Source: Trachythela sp. YZ-2020
Lineage: Eukaryota > Cnidaria > Anthozoa > Malacalcyonacea > Clavulariidae
Assembly (NCBI GenBank): GCA_016169945.1
Contig: JADLSH010000393.1
Span: forward strand, 10,763,501 to 10,827,500
Length of the DNA stretch: 64,000 bases
Direction of reading: 5' to 3'
The notes below the pieces were generated by a model. It was not told the DNA's origin, did not search any database, and saw nothing but the letters and a program-made list of their open reading frames with translations. Positions 11,824 to 24,500 of this stretch are shown here, piece after piece. Every line of letters starts with the position of its first letter. Position 1 is the first letter of the stretch. The position numbers and the translations under genes were made by a program.

Positions 11824-12027
11824 ACAAAGCTTGGCAAAATATATAGAGATGCTTAGCTATTGTGACGTATTTACAAAATATGCTGAACTCAGCAAATTTG
11901 TTGTTTGTTCGCAAAAACTTGCCTGGTCTTGTGACGTCATATTAATGAGGTCTCAAAGGAGTAGGACCGAATTGAATAATTAATTTGCATCAGCCTCATA
12001 TTATGCTAATGATAATGCTCACCCCTC

Positions 12028-12200
12028 ATGCGTCCCCTCATATGTTAATGATGTTTGAATATTTAATGATGCGCCTCTCACAAAAGGGGGTTGATCGTAT
12101 GCTAATGATAATGCTCACCCTCATATACTGATGATCATGCGGCCCCTCATATGCTAATGTTCATGCGCCGCCTCATATGCTAATGAGTGCGCCAACTCAT
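12028..12200. repeat. Degenerate CCTCATATGCTAATG tandem repeat
   Basis: Five or more imperfect units built on CCCCTCATATGCTAATGAT, with alternating GCGCC and TCATGCG spacers. They sit between the right terminus of the palindromic element and the arm body. The left arm has no equivalent, so the block arose or expanded only on this side. Confidence 0.65.
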
Positions 12201-12533
12201 GCGCTAGGCGCCCTCTTGCGCCAGCTCAAAAAAGGGGCTCGAAAACTACCTACATTACTACTGGTGTCCATATTGGATTATGCAAATATGGGGGAGGGGG
12301 AGGGGGGTGCAACACCCATAATGATAAAGTCTGGTACTAAATTTGTACCAAAAACCAGTACCGATTGGTACTGGACCAAAATTTGTACTTTTGAAAGAAT
12401 TTGAACCAAACTATCTACCTAACATACCTGCCTATCATGGCATTTTAATATGTTGACATTAATTTTGATATACCTTGATGGAGAACAAATTCTTTCAAGC
12501 AAGTTTGTAAACAACGTTATTTGTATGACGTAC

Positions 12534-15500
12534 CTTAAAAACTCCGTTAAATGATGTAATAACAATGACAGCCTGTTCTCCTCAATTGACGTTTTTGCCA
12601 GTAAGCTGGGAAGTCTCACTAAACATAAAAAATTGCACTGATCAAATTGGAAAACAAGGAGTGCTTCAGTCAAAAACCCAAGCTTGTTCAAGCAAAATAC
12701 ATCCATACGATTTGACCAAAATTAAAATAAACAAACATGAAAATACTAGTAAGATTTCATGCCGTTTGGCTCTCTAATAGAGTATTTTATACAGGTGCGA
12801 GAGCAATGCAGGCGCGACGTACAAGAAAGTAGCCATTTGGTGCCGGATAAAGTCAACTACAACAACACGTCGGCACGAAGCTATATGAACAGAATTTGTA
12901 ATTCGTTGATTATAACAATGAAACACAATAAAACTATATAGAATAAATTTTATAAAGGACGAAAACATGTTCATTTTAGATTCGTATTTACCGAAAGCAA
13001 TTGCGCCTTGTTACAGATACATGCATGCATGTACGCTTAGCGTGCCCATTTGTAAGGACATATGAATATATTTCAAATTGTCAGAAAAAATATATATATT
13101 CACATGCATTTAACTGTGATTTAATTGTATTTACAAAACACCAAATCTGTATACTTACCAAAAAGTCTTAAGAGATGTTCAACTCCGTAAACTTGAGATG
13201 GACTGATCATGTGCAGGGAAGTCGATGACGAAGATTCAGTTGTTGTGGAAGATGTTTCTGCAGTACTCGAGTTTTCTTCATTTTCTTTTGCTGGGGCTGG
13301 TGCAGGCAACTTCTACATAAAATGTAATGCTGTAAATCAGGAGAACGCTTTAAAATAAACCAGATACTCAATTTCGAAGACATGGTCTGCCGCACTGTAA
13401 TTTCACATAACCAATGGAATAAACTGTTTGTAATTGTTCCGAATGCTTTCTTTAGCCTCGCCCTAAATTTTGCAAAATAGTTTGAAGAGCAAAAACGCGG
13501 CCAATTGCTGCTGTCGATAGTATATGTAATGCATGCATGTACAATATGATTGTCATTAGTGCATGTGCTATTTATTTAGACTGACTGGAGATTTTAGGAT
13601 GGTTTTAATGCATGTTACAATGAGAAAACTCAGAGATCCCAGGGATAGTGCAAAGTTCATGAGGCTAAACTACTCGTTATATAGGTAAATGAATGCGGTA
13701 TGGATTTGGAAATATGCACATTTAACACGAAAGGTCTGGTCAGAGCTATTTTCACACTAAACTATTTTTTTGAATGCAAATGCATAATATAGTTATAGAG
13801 GTAATAGAGCTGTAATTTCTTGTAACTTTTAAATATTCGAATGACTGAATTATTCGTACTAGCAATGCATTGTTATACGCCAGGAATCACGTCAGTAATA
13901 AATGTTTATAAATTGTACAACTTACCAAGTCTAGGATCGCCGACAAAATCACACACAACATTTTTGACATTGAAGATCCCTGTTTTGTATATTTTGAAAT
14001 GGCCAACATAAATGGTCAGCATGTTTTTGTGGCGAAACTCGCGCCTCAGATTAATTGAGCACATGCAGTCGTACGCTAAAATAATATTTCGTTACAACTG
14101 CAGCCCGAATAATATACTGTACGCCAATCCTATAATAATAGCCCGAATAACATGTGCTAATATATGCCAGTTCTCAATTTTCGACACGCACTCACCCATG
14201 ATACGTCGCCATTATATGCGTTGATTAGCAATTCTCACAAAAAATTGTGTTGCGGGGGGTGCAATCGCCCGAATCCCCATAAACGAAGACAAAATTCATT
14301 ACGATTAGGTCGACAATATATCAAACTTTTTGAACGTTTCCATTAAACTGACAGAAAAACAACATTAAACGCGCAACTGTAGCTACCAAAATAATGTTTC
14401 AATGTTTGAAAATAGTAAGCCCTTAATATATATTTTATATAACGTAATAAAGGACATACAGTGCATGCTCTCCGGATTGTTTACTCGATCCATCGTTCGT
14501 TCGATCCTTCGATCTATCTCTATGAGTCACTTATGTGAATTTTTGCCTTAGATCCCAATAGTTGCAAAGTGAAACTTTGCATTAATTAGTCAGTTTTATG
14601 GCTGACTGGGGATCCTGTATTATATTCAGTTCATTGTTCTTCACTACCTAACATGCATCTACTTCAAATAATACGTAAATTGACAACTCACCCGTTTTAC
14701 TCCTTTCTTCGTAGTGGTTTTCGTGTCAGATGATGATGATCCTTGCGATCCTTCTCGTGTTCCAGCTGTTGTTCCAGTTGTTGTTCCAGGTGTGGTCGAA
14801 GTAACTGATGACGTGGTAGAAGAGACACTTTGACGTTTTGATCTTCGTCGTAAAACTCGACCATTGGATTGATCATCTATCGTAACAGAATGTCATTCTT
14901 CATACTGAATTTTATCATGTCCTATACCTACTATTTCATGCCATATTTTCTGGGTTATATAGATCAGTATCGTACCAATGCACGTAGCTGTTTGGTGTTC
15001 AATATTCATATGGTGTATATCCATACGGTAAACCTTAATGTGTTTTGTGAAATTCATAAATAACAAATAAATCAAGGAGCAATCATAGGTATTCATGTCA
15101 AATGTATATCCTTGTGAATGTCATTATTAGTAACCAGAAATCATAAACAAATTATCTTTATTCTCCAAATCACTACCTCTGCATTTCGTAACAACCTAAG
15201 GGCGCTTTCCATTTAATGGCGAGACCGGTCAGACCAGAATTTATGTCTCTGTATTGATGGAAAGATCTGGCCCAGATTTTTTTTAAATCTGGTTAAAATG
15301 GACCTTTTGATTTGATCCAAATTTTCCGGTCAGACCTATCCTAAGCCCAAACGTTTTGTTCCATTTAACAACTTGATCGATCTGACCGGTCTGACCGTGT
15401 TAATGGAAAGCGCCCTCTAAATTGCACGTTTTAGGACATGGTATAAAAGGATATACGGTATATTTAGCTAGACAAATTCACAAGTTAAACATATCGAATA

Positions 15501-18500
15501 TTCGTGGCCGTGTTGTACGATGCAAATATATCAAAAGCTCTTTCTTCTCCTTGGCTACTTAAGTCTCGTATTGTAGGCATTGCAAAACAATACGGTATAC
15601 ACAACAAGCCTATATTCATACGGAAATATGCTTTCTGCAGAGATTACGATCCGCACAATACAGCAGTTCTATCTTTTACCTTTACTCTCATCAGTAGATT
15701 TTTCTGTTGTACTTTCTGATTTCATCGATGATTTTGTCTCACTTTTTTCTTTTGCTTCATCCAAGACACTTTCACCTTTCTTGTCAGATTTCTCCACTGA
15801 CATATTGTTATCAGACTGTTCTTTTGTTTTCATATCATTCTGGCGTTTTACCGCAGCCTCCTGCATGACTCTCTCATGTTGATCTCGCTCCATATTATAA
15901 AGAAGAAGTGAAGAAAGAGTGAAGTCAAAGTACACACGAAGACCATCCATTACTTCTTTCACGATTTTCACACTATATAGAGATTAGATGCACTATAAGA
16001 TCGTAAATGAAGTATTAATGACCAATGTCGTATTTATTCATGTGGGTGTTTATAATTTACAGTACTATGAAAGTTATGAAATTGGGCTCATGCACCTGGA
16101 GAAACTTTCAAGATGCGAACTGAACTGATGTACTATCACTAATCAGTGGAGAACAGTCTTCATAAGACATGTCTACCAAACTGTCAAGATATGTTGGTAT
16201 ATGGTTGGCCTACACCATAATTTTTACGATACTCGTGTACTTAGATCCAGTGAGTTTATGTCGATGTGACTCCGTGATTACATCGTAAAGTATTATGAGA
16301 CAAGACACTGTAGAAGATCATATACACAACGATACTAAATCAGGTATACGCGATACATATGCGATAATATATTTAGGCCTCCTATGGCCTATGGCTATAG
16401 CCGAAGTTTCAAACAAACGCAAGAACGTCGATAGCTAAAACAGTATGTTTTTAATCACAAACTTGTTTTCTGTAGTTTTACAAGTGAAGTCACTACCATA
16501 CATGCATGCACCTACCGTAAAGTTCCTTTTTCTGTCCTTGATTGAAGTAACTCGCACGGGTACGTGCGAGTGTTCGCATGTCGGGCACGTGCGAGTGTTC
16601 GCATGCCGGGTACGTGCGAGTGTTGGCATAAAAAACCTCACAACGACAAAAGTATGAGGGGAACAAGTACTCTCGGTGAGCTCAATATATTACTGGAGTA
16701 ACATCTTAAGTGCTAAAAGTGAAGGCAAAGATGGCGGCTTCGTTAACTATATTTTGTGAAATCGCGTAGGGAACTGAACTGATGTCCGCCAACTTGGGAT
16801 CCACTCTTTCTTTGCATTTACTAATCCATTTTTACACTACATGGAGTTCACTAGCTGCATGCTAGGACTGGAGAACAGCCATACATTCAATTTTCATTAT
16901 AGTTTATATATTCTACCATAAAAAGTTTCCAGTAAAGGTGATTTATTAGTTATTACCTGGACTGAGCATCAGACGATGGTTGTTGCTGACCTTCTTCAAG
17001 TGTCACATGATTAATGTAATCTTTCAGGATATCAATAACATTGGGAGAACGAGGTAGACGAACGAGCTGAAAAACAAATATATGAACATGATTTAGTTGA
17101 CCACGTAACAACCTTGCGTACTGTAAATATCATTTTAATGTTACTTAATAACTCAACCGTTCTCAAGCGTAATAAAATAACTTATATTTCTACCGAACAT
17201 CAAACATCAAGCCTATGCTTCTGACAAAAATTATTTTGTAAATTATATAAGTCAATAAAAGATCATCAGAATATCTCACCTTTTTCTTTCGCTTAATGAA
17301 GTAACAATCATCTTCAAGTTTAAGTTTTAATACACAGGGAATTTCAATATCAATACTCGGTGCTGATGGAGAGCTGGGGGGTTGTAGAGACTGAAAGAAA
17401 ACACCAGATATACAAGAATGAAACAAGACTATCTTGATGAGGCGGAATCGCCCGGCAAATCTCGTTAGCCTGGACAGCGTGCAGCCCCCATATGAATGAA
17501 TACAATATCCATGTTACAGGGCTTTCAGAATGATTTGAAGTAGGCGGCTGCCCCCAAAAAAGTAGCCGTCTGTGACTAATCGTCATCGAGAGTCAAAAAA
17601 GTAAACTCCGGCGGCTGCCGGCTTATTTTGAAAGCCCTGAACATGTATTAAGGCTCTTTTCCACTCGTCGCAGAAACCAACTCGCAAGCTCGCTGCGAGT
17701 ACTTTCATCCAATCACAACGCTCGACAGTTTATTTTAATTACATGTAAGAACTCGCAGCGAGTTTACGAGTTGGTTTTGCGATGAGTGGAAAAGAGCCTT
17801 AAGGCAGGACCATGCATGAACTGGCGAGCCGGTCCAGCCTGCGTGGCTCATGTGAACAGCCCTATCGATAAATGAACTCACTTTCCTGAAGAGAGTTCAA
17901 AGCTGTGGAAGTCCTGTGTCTGAATACATTCATAAAATCTATATTAATAGTAATCTAACTCGAATATCTAGCAATTTTTGCGACTTAAAATATTCAGGTA
18001 ATATCAATACTGTCGTAAAGCTCCACAAAGGTTAACAAAGTTATGAATATTAATCGCTCAGAAAGCTTTTTGTAAAAGTTAAGAACATGAAGTTAATAAA
18101 CAGGGATTCTGCATGGAAATTTAGGATTACTCATTAGAAAAATAACACAATTCATTTAACAGCACGATAAAATACTCGCGCCTGATCCTTACAGAATGGT
18201 CATTTACAACGACTCATGCAACGCTCTCATCTAGTTCGTAAACGCCAAAAAAGATCAGTCGCTCGTAGTTTATCTACCACTTTCTGTTATTTTTGCAAAT
18301 ACAGTATCATCCTTTACTGAGTTCATGCATCTTCATTTCACGTGCAAAACGCATAAATGAGAATCGATGAATCATTATCAAACTTTCTAATAAGAAATAA
18401 TTTTCACACCTGTGTAGGTACTGCAGATAGAGCTTCACTTAAAGTTTCTAACTCATGGGATTTTGACGCATCAACATTTGCAGGTACACTCTTCCGTTTT

Positions 18501-21500
18501 TTCCTGCTTTTAAGACTTCAAATGAAATGAAACAAAAATGTAGCTTTTCAGGAAATAATAAAGCTCATATACTCTAATTACAGACAATGAAGGACATACA
18601 TTGCATGTGACAATTATTTTTGGTCCATTCGAACGAGCCCCTGATAAAAATAGATGGAAAGAAGAATTCAGAACTTTGATGACGACTGATTAGAAAGGAG
18701 ACTTTCCGCGGCCTTATCTTTCGCCATATACACATGATTTAACAACAATACCACCAATATACATTATTGGATGAGCCAAAGCATGTATGGGCTTCGGTGG
18801 CGCAGTCGCCAGAGCAAGCGCCTTTTACCTCTAAGTCCTCTAAGTCGTGGGTTCGACTCTCGCTGGGGACTCTACTCATGTGAAAAGAGTAAGTCAGCGC
18901 TCTGCCGAAAGTCGTGGGTTTTTCTCCGGGCACTACGGTTTCTTCCCACAGGGAAAGTTGAACTCAAACCGAGTTGGGATAACATTGATCGGGGTACGTA
19001 AACCGAATATTTAAAAAACCGAGTAGAAATAATTCTCAGCTTTTTGTAAATTTCGTGGGTTTTAGCCAACGAGCCATACACACCACGTTGGGATCGCTCG
19101 TGCAGGGAGGATGTTTGGAAATACAGTCGAAGATTGCTGAAGGAACAATAAGGATGAGAATATAATGTTTGAATGCCAAATATAGTAAACTTTAGCATCT
19201 ATTTCAACAAGTAACTGAGCTTACCCATTTACAGCTTCTTCATGCAGTCTCTTCATTCTCTGTCTATTCACTTCATTTCCAGAAACAATCTGATCTTCCA
19301 ATACCCAGCGATCCCAGCTAAAACAAATATTTACTATTTAGTGTAAAATATAACGAACGAGCTTTCGCTGTAAAACTCGAATTTTCCTCTTGCCACCTTT
19401 CAGGTATTTTATAATACTCAGTAGCTTTATGGATTGCCTGCAGGAAGGCAGACATTTCACTTCGGGGCTTCAGCGTCGGTTACGGTGTAAATATAACCAA
19501 CTCTGAAAGTTGATACTCGTCAGCTTGAAAAAAATAAAAACACTTCTTGACGTTTCGAGGCCTCGTCATGCAGGGCAGTAAGTATAGGATCAAACTACCC
19601 TGACGAACTATTACTGCCCTGATGAAAGGATTTCGCACGAAACGAGAAGTTCCATGTCAAGAAACGTTTTTGTCTTTCTCAGGCTGTTGAGTAGTCTCCT
19701 TCGCAGCCGCTCTTTGTGTCGTACATCTCAGCCGCTCTTTGTGTCGTACCTCTCCACGAGCGGCTGCTCACTTGCACACAACATTCCATTCACTATTGTT
19801 TTATCTTGACCGATCACAACGCGTTTTGTGAAATTACGCGCGAAGCTATTGCAGGAAGCATTGCAAGGTCAAGGAGTGGCGATGCGACAATTCAGAATTT
19901 ACATGCATATAGGATGGACGAAGGAACGCTAGTTTTCTTGTTTTTAAGTAAGATGTTTTTTAAAGTGAAAAATAATTTAAAGAAAGATCTTTAAAGCTTA
20001 ACTCTTAAACACAAGCATCTGGTAACGTGTGTCGTATGCGAAAGCATTTTTATTCTATTTCAACCGCTACGTATTGCCGCTGTTGTGGCGAAATGTACAC
20101 AAACCACTACAAGTCTCTAATTTTCTAATAACGATTGTGTGAATTGTGTAATTATTTTGAATTAGCAGATTTTAAAGGAGACAAAATGCCGCAATAATTT
20201 TGCCAGTTTCAAGTCGACAATATCTATATTCTGATTGAATTGCGTTCTTTTTAGTTAGTGTAGTTTGCATTCATATAGCAGTCAATCATGACCTGCATAT
20301 TATGCCTTGGCTCTATTATTGCAATATTTATAGTACAAAATATGGACGTCTTATACTATTTTTGTTTCTTACTGTATAGAAAATAATAAAATATATATTC
20401 ATGATAAATTGACACTTAAAATAAATCTGTCTAGATATGTGTCTGTGGTATTGACATGCATATACTAACTAATATAGTCAAAATTTTATATATGTAGTTT
20501 AGTACAAGTATTAAAGTGCACCTCACCCCAAAAATTTTTTTTGGCTATATCAAATATTGGCATCATTTCTAGTGTATCCGTGAAAAGTTTTATTTATTTG
20601 GTCAAATCGTTCGATTTTTAAGGCAGTTTAAAGTTGGCAAAAAGGCACTTTTTGATGGACCTTGTCCGTCGTTACGAGGAGTCTGGAACGAGTAAATTTC
20701 GTGACGTCACACAAGGTACTCGTCAAAATAAACTTTCGGCCCACATGCAAATTCCCTGTATACTGTCGGCCATCTACATTTATATCAGACCTACAAGCAC
20801 GAAACTGTACGTAAGATGTTTCTCTTGATCAGAGCTTTCGATCTATGCATCTTAAATGCATAGAACGTGTGTAGTTCTCAAGAAAATGTGCACGAAAATC
20901 GATGTATGTTTCGCCGGGATTATGTATTTTTTAGAAGTTTAGTGCCATTGAATTTTAGTACACTTTCTCGGTGGGCGAATAACTCGATAAATAATGAACT
21001 AACGAACTTGACATAACCAATAGCTACCCCGTCATGAAGAGAGCTTTATTTTCATGTATGATAATAATAATCTTTATTCATCAAATACCAATACAGGCAC
21101 ATATGAAATTACATGAAAAAGATACAAAACGTATCGTTATAATAACTATAAAATATTGTAAGATTATAAAATATCACACTCTTTATATTATACATACTAA
21201 TATGCACGTTCACGCAATGTACTGTTCATCATATAATAGGAGAATATCATGGAAATATTTTGCTATTATTTTCATAATGGACTTATCGTGAATATTTAAA
21301 ATATATAAGAACAAATTATTTGTATCAAATAAGCGGAAAGAGCTATTGATACTATACAAATTATTTAAAAAAGTGTTTCGAGTTTCTGCAATTTTTTTAT
21401 TGGAGCATGACATTAAATAGTGGAATTCATCTCCAATTTCATTCGATTGACATACAGTACAAATCCTTTCATCGTATGGCGTTTTATTATATCGGCCATA

Positions 21501-24500
21501 TTCAACCGGTAGTTTGTGTGCGGATATTCTCATTTTTGTTATTGCTTGACGATGTTTAACATTACATACTTCATGGAGATATTTTTCAAATACAAATTTA
21601 TTCTTAACTTGTGCGAGGGTTCTTAATTTACCACTGTAACGACTTTGTTCAATCTGATATGTCTATATAGCTTGTCTATTTCCATCCAAACATTACTACG
21701 AATTTTGTATGTTTTCAGCTTTCAAGCGCAGGACTTTAAAGAACGGATACCGGTTTAATTAAAGAGATATACAACCGATCTATTAGCCGTATAACTTTGT
21801 AAATATTGCATCTACAACTTTGAAACAACTATGAGCGTGTTCGTCATGCCTGTAGCTTTCTATCCGTGCATAAAACATGTGTTTATCAACAAAATAGCTT
21901 TAAATATATTTTACTAAGTTCATTTCGCGCCGCGGTGACATTGGCGCTGCGAAAGTGTGAGTAATATTCCATTTGGATATCGCTTCATAAGTGACATAAC
22001 TCAGCCAATATCAGACCTACAAGCACGAAACTGTACGTAAAATGTTTCTCTTGAACAGATCTTTCGATCTACGATTCTATCCTGTGTAAATGATTCTATC
22101 CATATATAGCAATTATATATATCCTGTGTACTAGTCTGTTTCATGGTTAGACATGATAGCCAGAAAAAAACAGTGTAAACTTCGATTGATTCAAGGCAAG
22201 CAAAGCCGAAATGGCGAACTGAAATACTGAATACAAGCCGATCAAGGCTAAATGCCGACTACCTTGCGTGACGTCAGAAAATGGGCTAGACCCAGGCTCT
22301 TTTTTATTAGAAATACGACGGCCAAGGTCCATCGAAAGCTAAGTTCAATACGCCATAAAAATCGAACGATTTGACCAAATTAAAAAAAATTTTCACGGAT
22401 ATAGTAGAAATGATGCCAAGATTTGATAAAGCCAAAAAAAATATTTGGGGTGAGGTGCACTCTCGATAAAATATCGGCCAAGCAATAATTTCAAAATAGT
22501 ATAATATATAACATGTCGTTCGGCATTCAAACAAATGTCACAAATATATTTTAATACAAAAAACGCCGTCGCTTATTTCATGGACATTTCACACAGAAAC
22601 ACAAATGCAATATTCTAATATAAACGATGAAACAGAAGTTTACAACGGTTATGATTACCTAACCATTGATTTACTAAACCAAATAAGCAAATTAAAGAAG
22701 TTATAACTTTTAAATCAACAACGATCTCGAAATTCCACATGACAAAGTGGTGGCGCAATTTTGTTTATATCTTGAATATACAGGGTGTACCAAAAAACCC
22801 GCAAACTATTGAAAATAATCTATTGTTAGAATTTCAATGACCGAGCACTATAAGCTGAATGTAAAGAGTGCAAAATATTGACGCATATATTAAGTATTGA
22901 CTTATTAAGAAATTAAAATATCTTTGTAAGCACACGATTTTCTGCCCTTGGAAATTTAAAGCAGCTTCGTAAATTCTAAAAGAGAATAATTTTGCAAAAA
23001 TGATAAAATTACAAATTAATGCTATGATCAGTTCGGGAGAAAATGGTTCAATTGACCACAGAACAAAGAGTTTTTATTGTGATAAATTATACGCAAACTC
23101 AAAGTTCAACCGCAGTGCAAAACGCTTTTCAAGCAAGGTTTCCAGGTCGCAATTCACCTGCGCCAAGCACGATTTTGAGAAACGTTAACAAGTATTTAAA
23201 TGCAGGCAATCTAAACCTTAATAAAGGCAATTCTGGCAGAAGAAGATCCATTCGAACTGCAGAAAATATTGAAGCTGTCAGAGATCTACTCCAGCAAAAT
23301 CCTCATGTGAGTGCTCCTCATAACCCCGTTCCAATTTCCAGTACAAGCTTTAACCGGATAACAAGGCTAGAAATTAAATGGCATCCATACAGAATGCATG
23401 TGCGACACGAGTTGTTGGCAGGCGACTTTGCACTTCGATTGCGCTTCTCCGGATGGTTTAACGAACGCTGTCGTCGCGAAAACGTTTTGAATAGCTTGCT
23501 TATTGGAGACGAAGCATCGTTTACGATGAATGGCGAAGTCAACACGCAAAATGTACGCCAATATGCACCTAAAGGACATCCGCCTGCATTTAATTTTGAA
23601 AGGAGCAATTCTCGTGTACACCTGACAGTCTGGGCAGCACTATGCGGCAACGGTTTGATTATTGGGCCTTACTTTTTAGAAGGGAATGTAAACGGAATTG
23701 CCTATCTTCGAATGCTCAATGAATTTGTCTTCCCACAACTCGCTGAACATTGTTAACAATCAGTATTGGGAGGGAAGGTTTGGGGGTCTTTGGTGGGCTC
23801 AATACGGCGCACCTGTACATCGCCTTATCGCAGTTAGAGATTGCCTCATCGATGTGTTTGGGAATAACCGCGTCATTGGGTTAGGTCATGATGTTGAACG
23901 GCCACCTCGCTCACCGGACTTGACGCCATGTGACTTTTTTGTGGGGATACATGAAAGATAAAGTTTTTTCAACTCCACCGCGCGATATTGATGAGTTACG
24001 CGAGAAAATTATCCGAGAATTCAATGCCTTACGAGAACAGCCTGCCTTCATTCAACGGGCAGTGCGCGATATGCACAGACGAACAATGCTTTGTGTTGAA
24101 AGAGAAGGGGGACATGTCGAAGGTCAAGGCGCTTGATTATTGTTTCAATAATTGGACATGTAAATAAATAAAAACTGTTTTGTGTGATGCACGTAATTTT
24201 CCTGGCTGAAACAGCACATAAGCACATGTTGGACGAATTCAAATAAAATAATTGCCATGCATAAAATTTGATTCCATTTTGTCTAACATAAACCGCTTCG
24301 TTATGCATAATATTTACTTATGTCAATAATTTATGCACTCGTGGGTTTAACTTAGTGCTAGGCCATTGAAATTCTAACAATAGATTATTTTCAATAGTTT
24401 GCGTTTTTTTTGGTACACTCTGTATATATAATTTGGCGCGACGGCTCTTGATTTTTAAGAGCTAAGCTGTGATTGGTTAACGCTCGGGAATAGAATGTTG

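Larger units (their letters stand above)
7594..12262. mobile_element. Large palindromic (foldback) element with ORF-bearing arms
   Basis: Both outer ends carry the same sequence in opposite orientation: GTAATGTAGGTAGTTTTCG then AGCCCCTTTTTTGAGCTGGC at about 7594-7632 on the plus strand and about 12220-12260 on the minus strand. Similarity continues through almost the whole element: 7640-8320 mirrors 11940-11218, 8340-8730 mirrors 11190-10620, and 8860-9311 mirrors 10530-9990. The unpaired centre (about 9312-9830) contains a GGTTAGAG-rich array. Each arm encodes the same three ORFs: an acidic protein, a small C2H2-like/coiled-coil protein, and a GRF-zinc-finger protein. The right arm alone has an extra block (11948-12200) of degenerate repeats built on CCTCATATGCTAATG. 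No clear target-site duplication was found. It is either a transposon with giant inverted repeats or a head-to-head duplicated element. Confidence 0.75.

Noticed and set aside
15669..15882. Plus-strand ORF of 100 aa over the MSL3 exon
   Set aside because: It is the antisense shadow of MSL3 exon 7, whose minus-strand frame shows the conserved MRG residues.
18786..18870. Functional tRNA gene
   Set aside because: A-box and B-box words are present, but the cloverleaf arms do not close and a SINE body follows.
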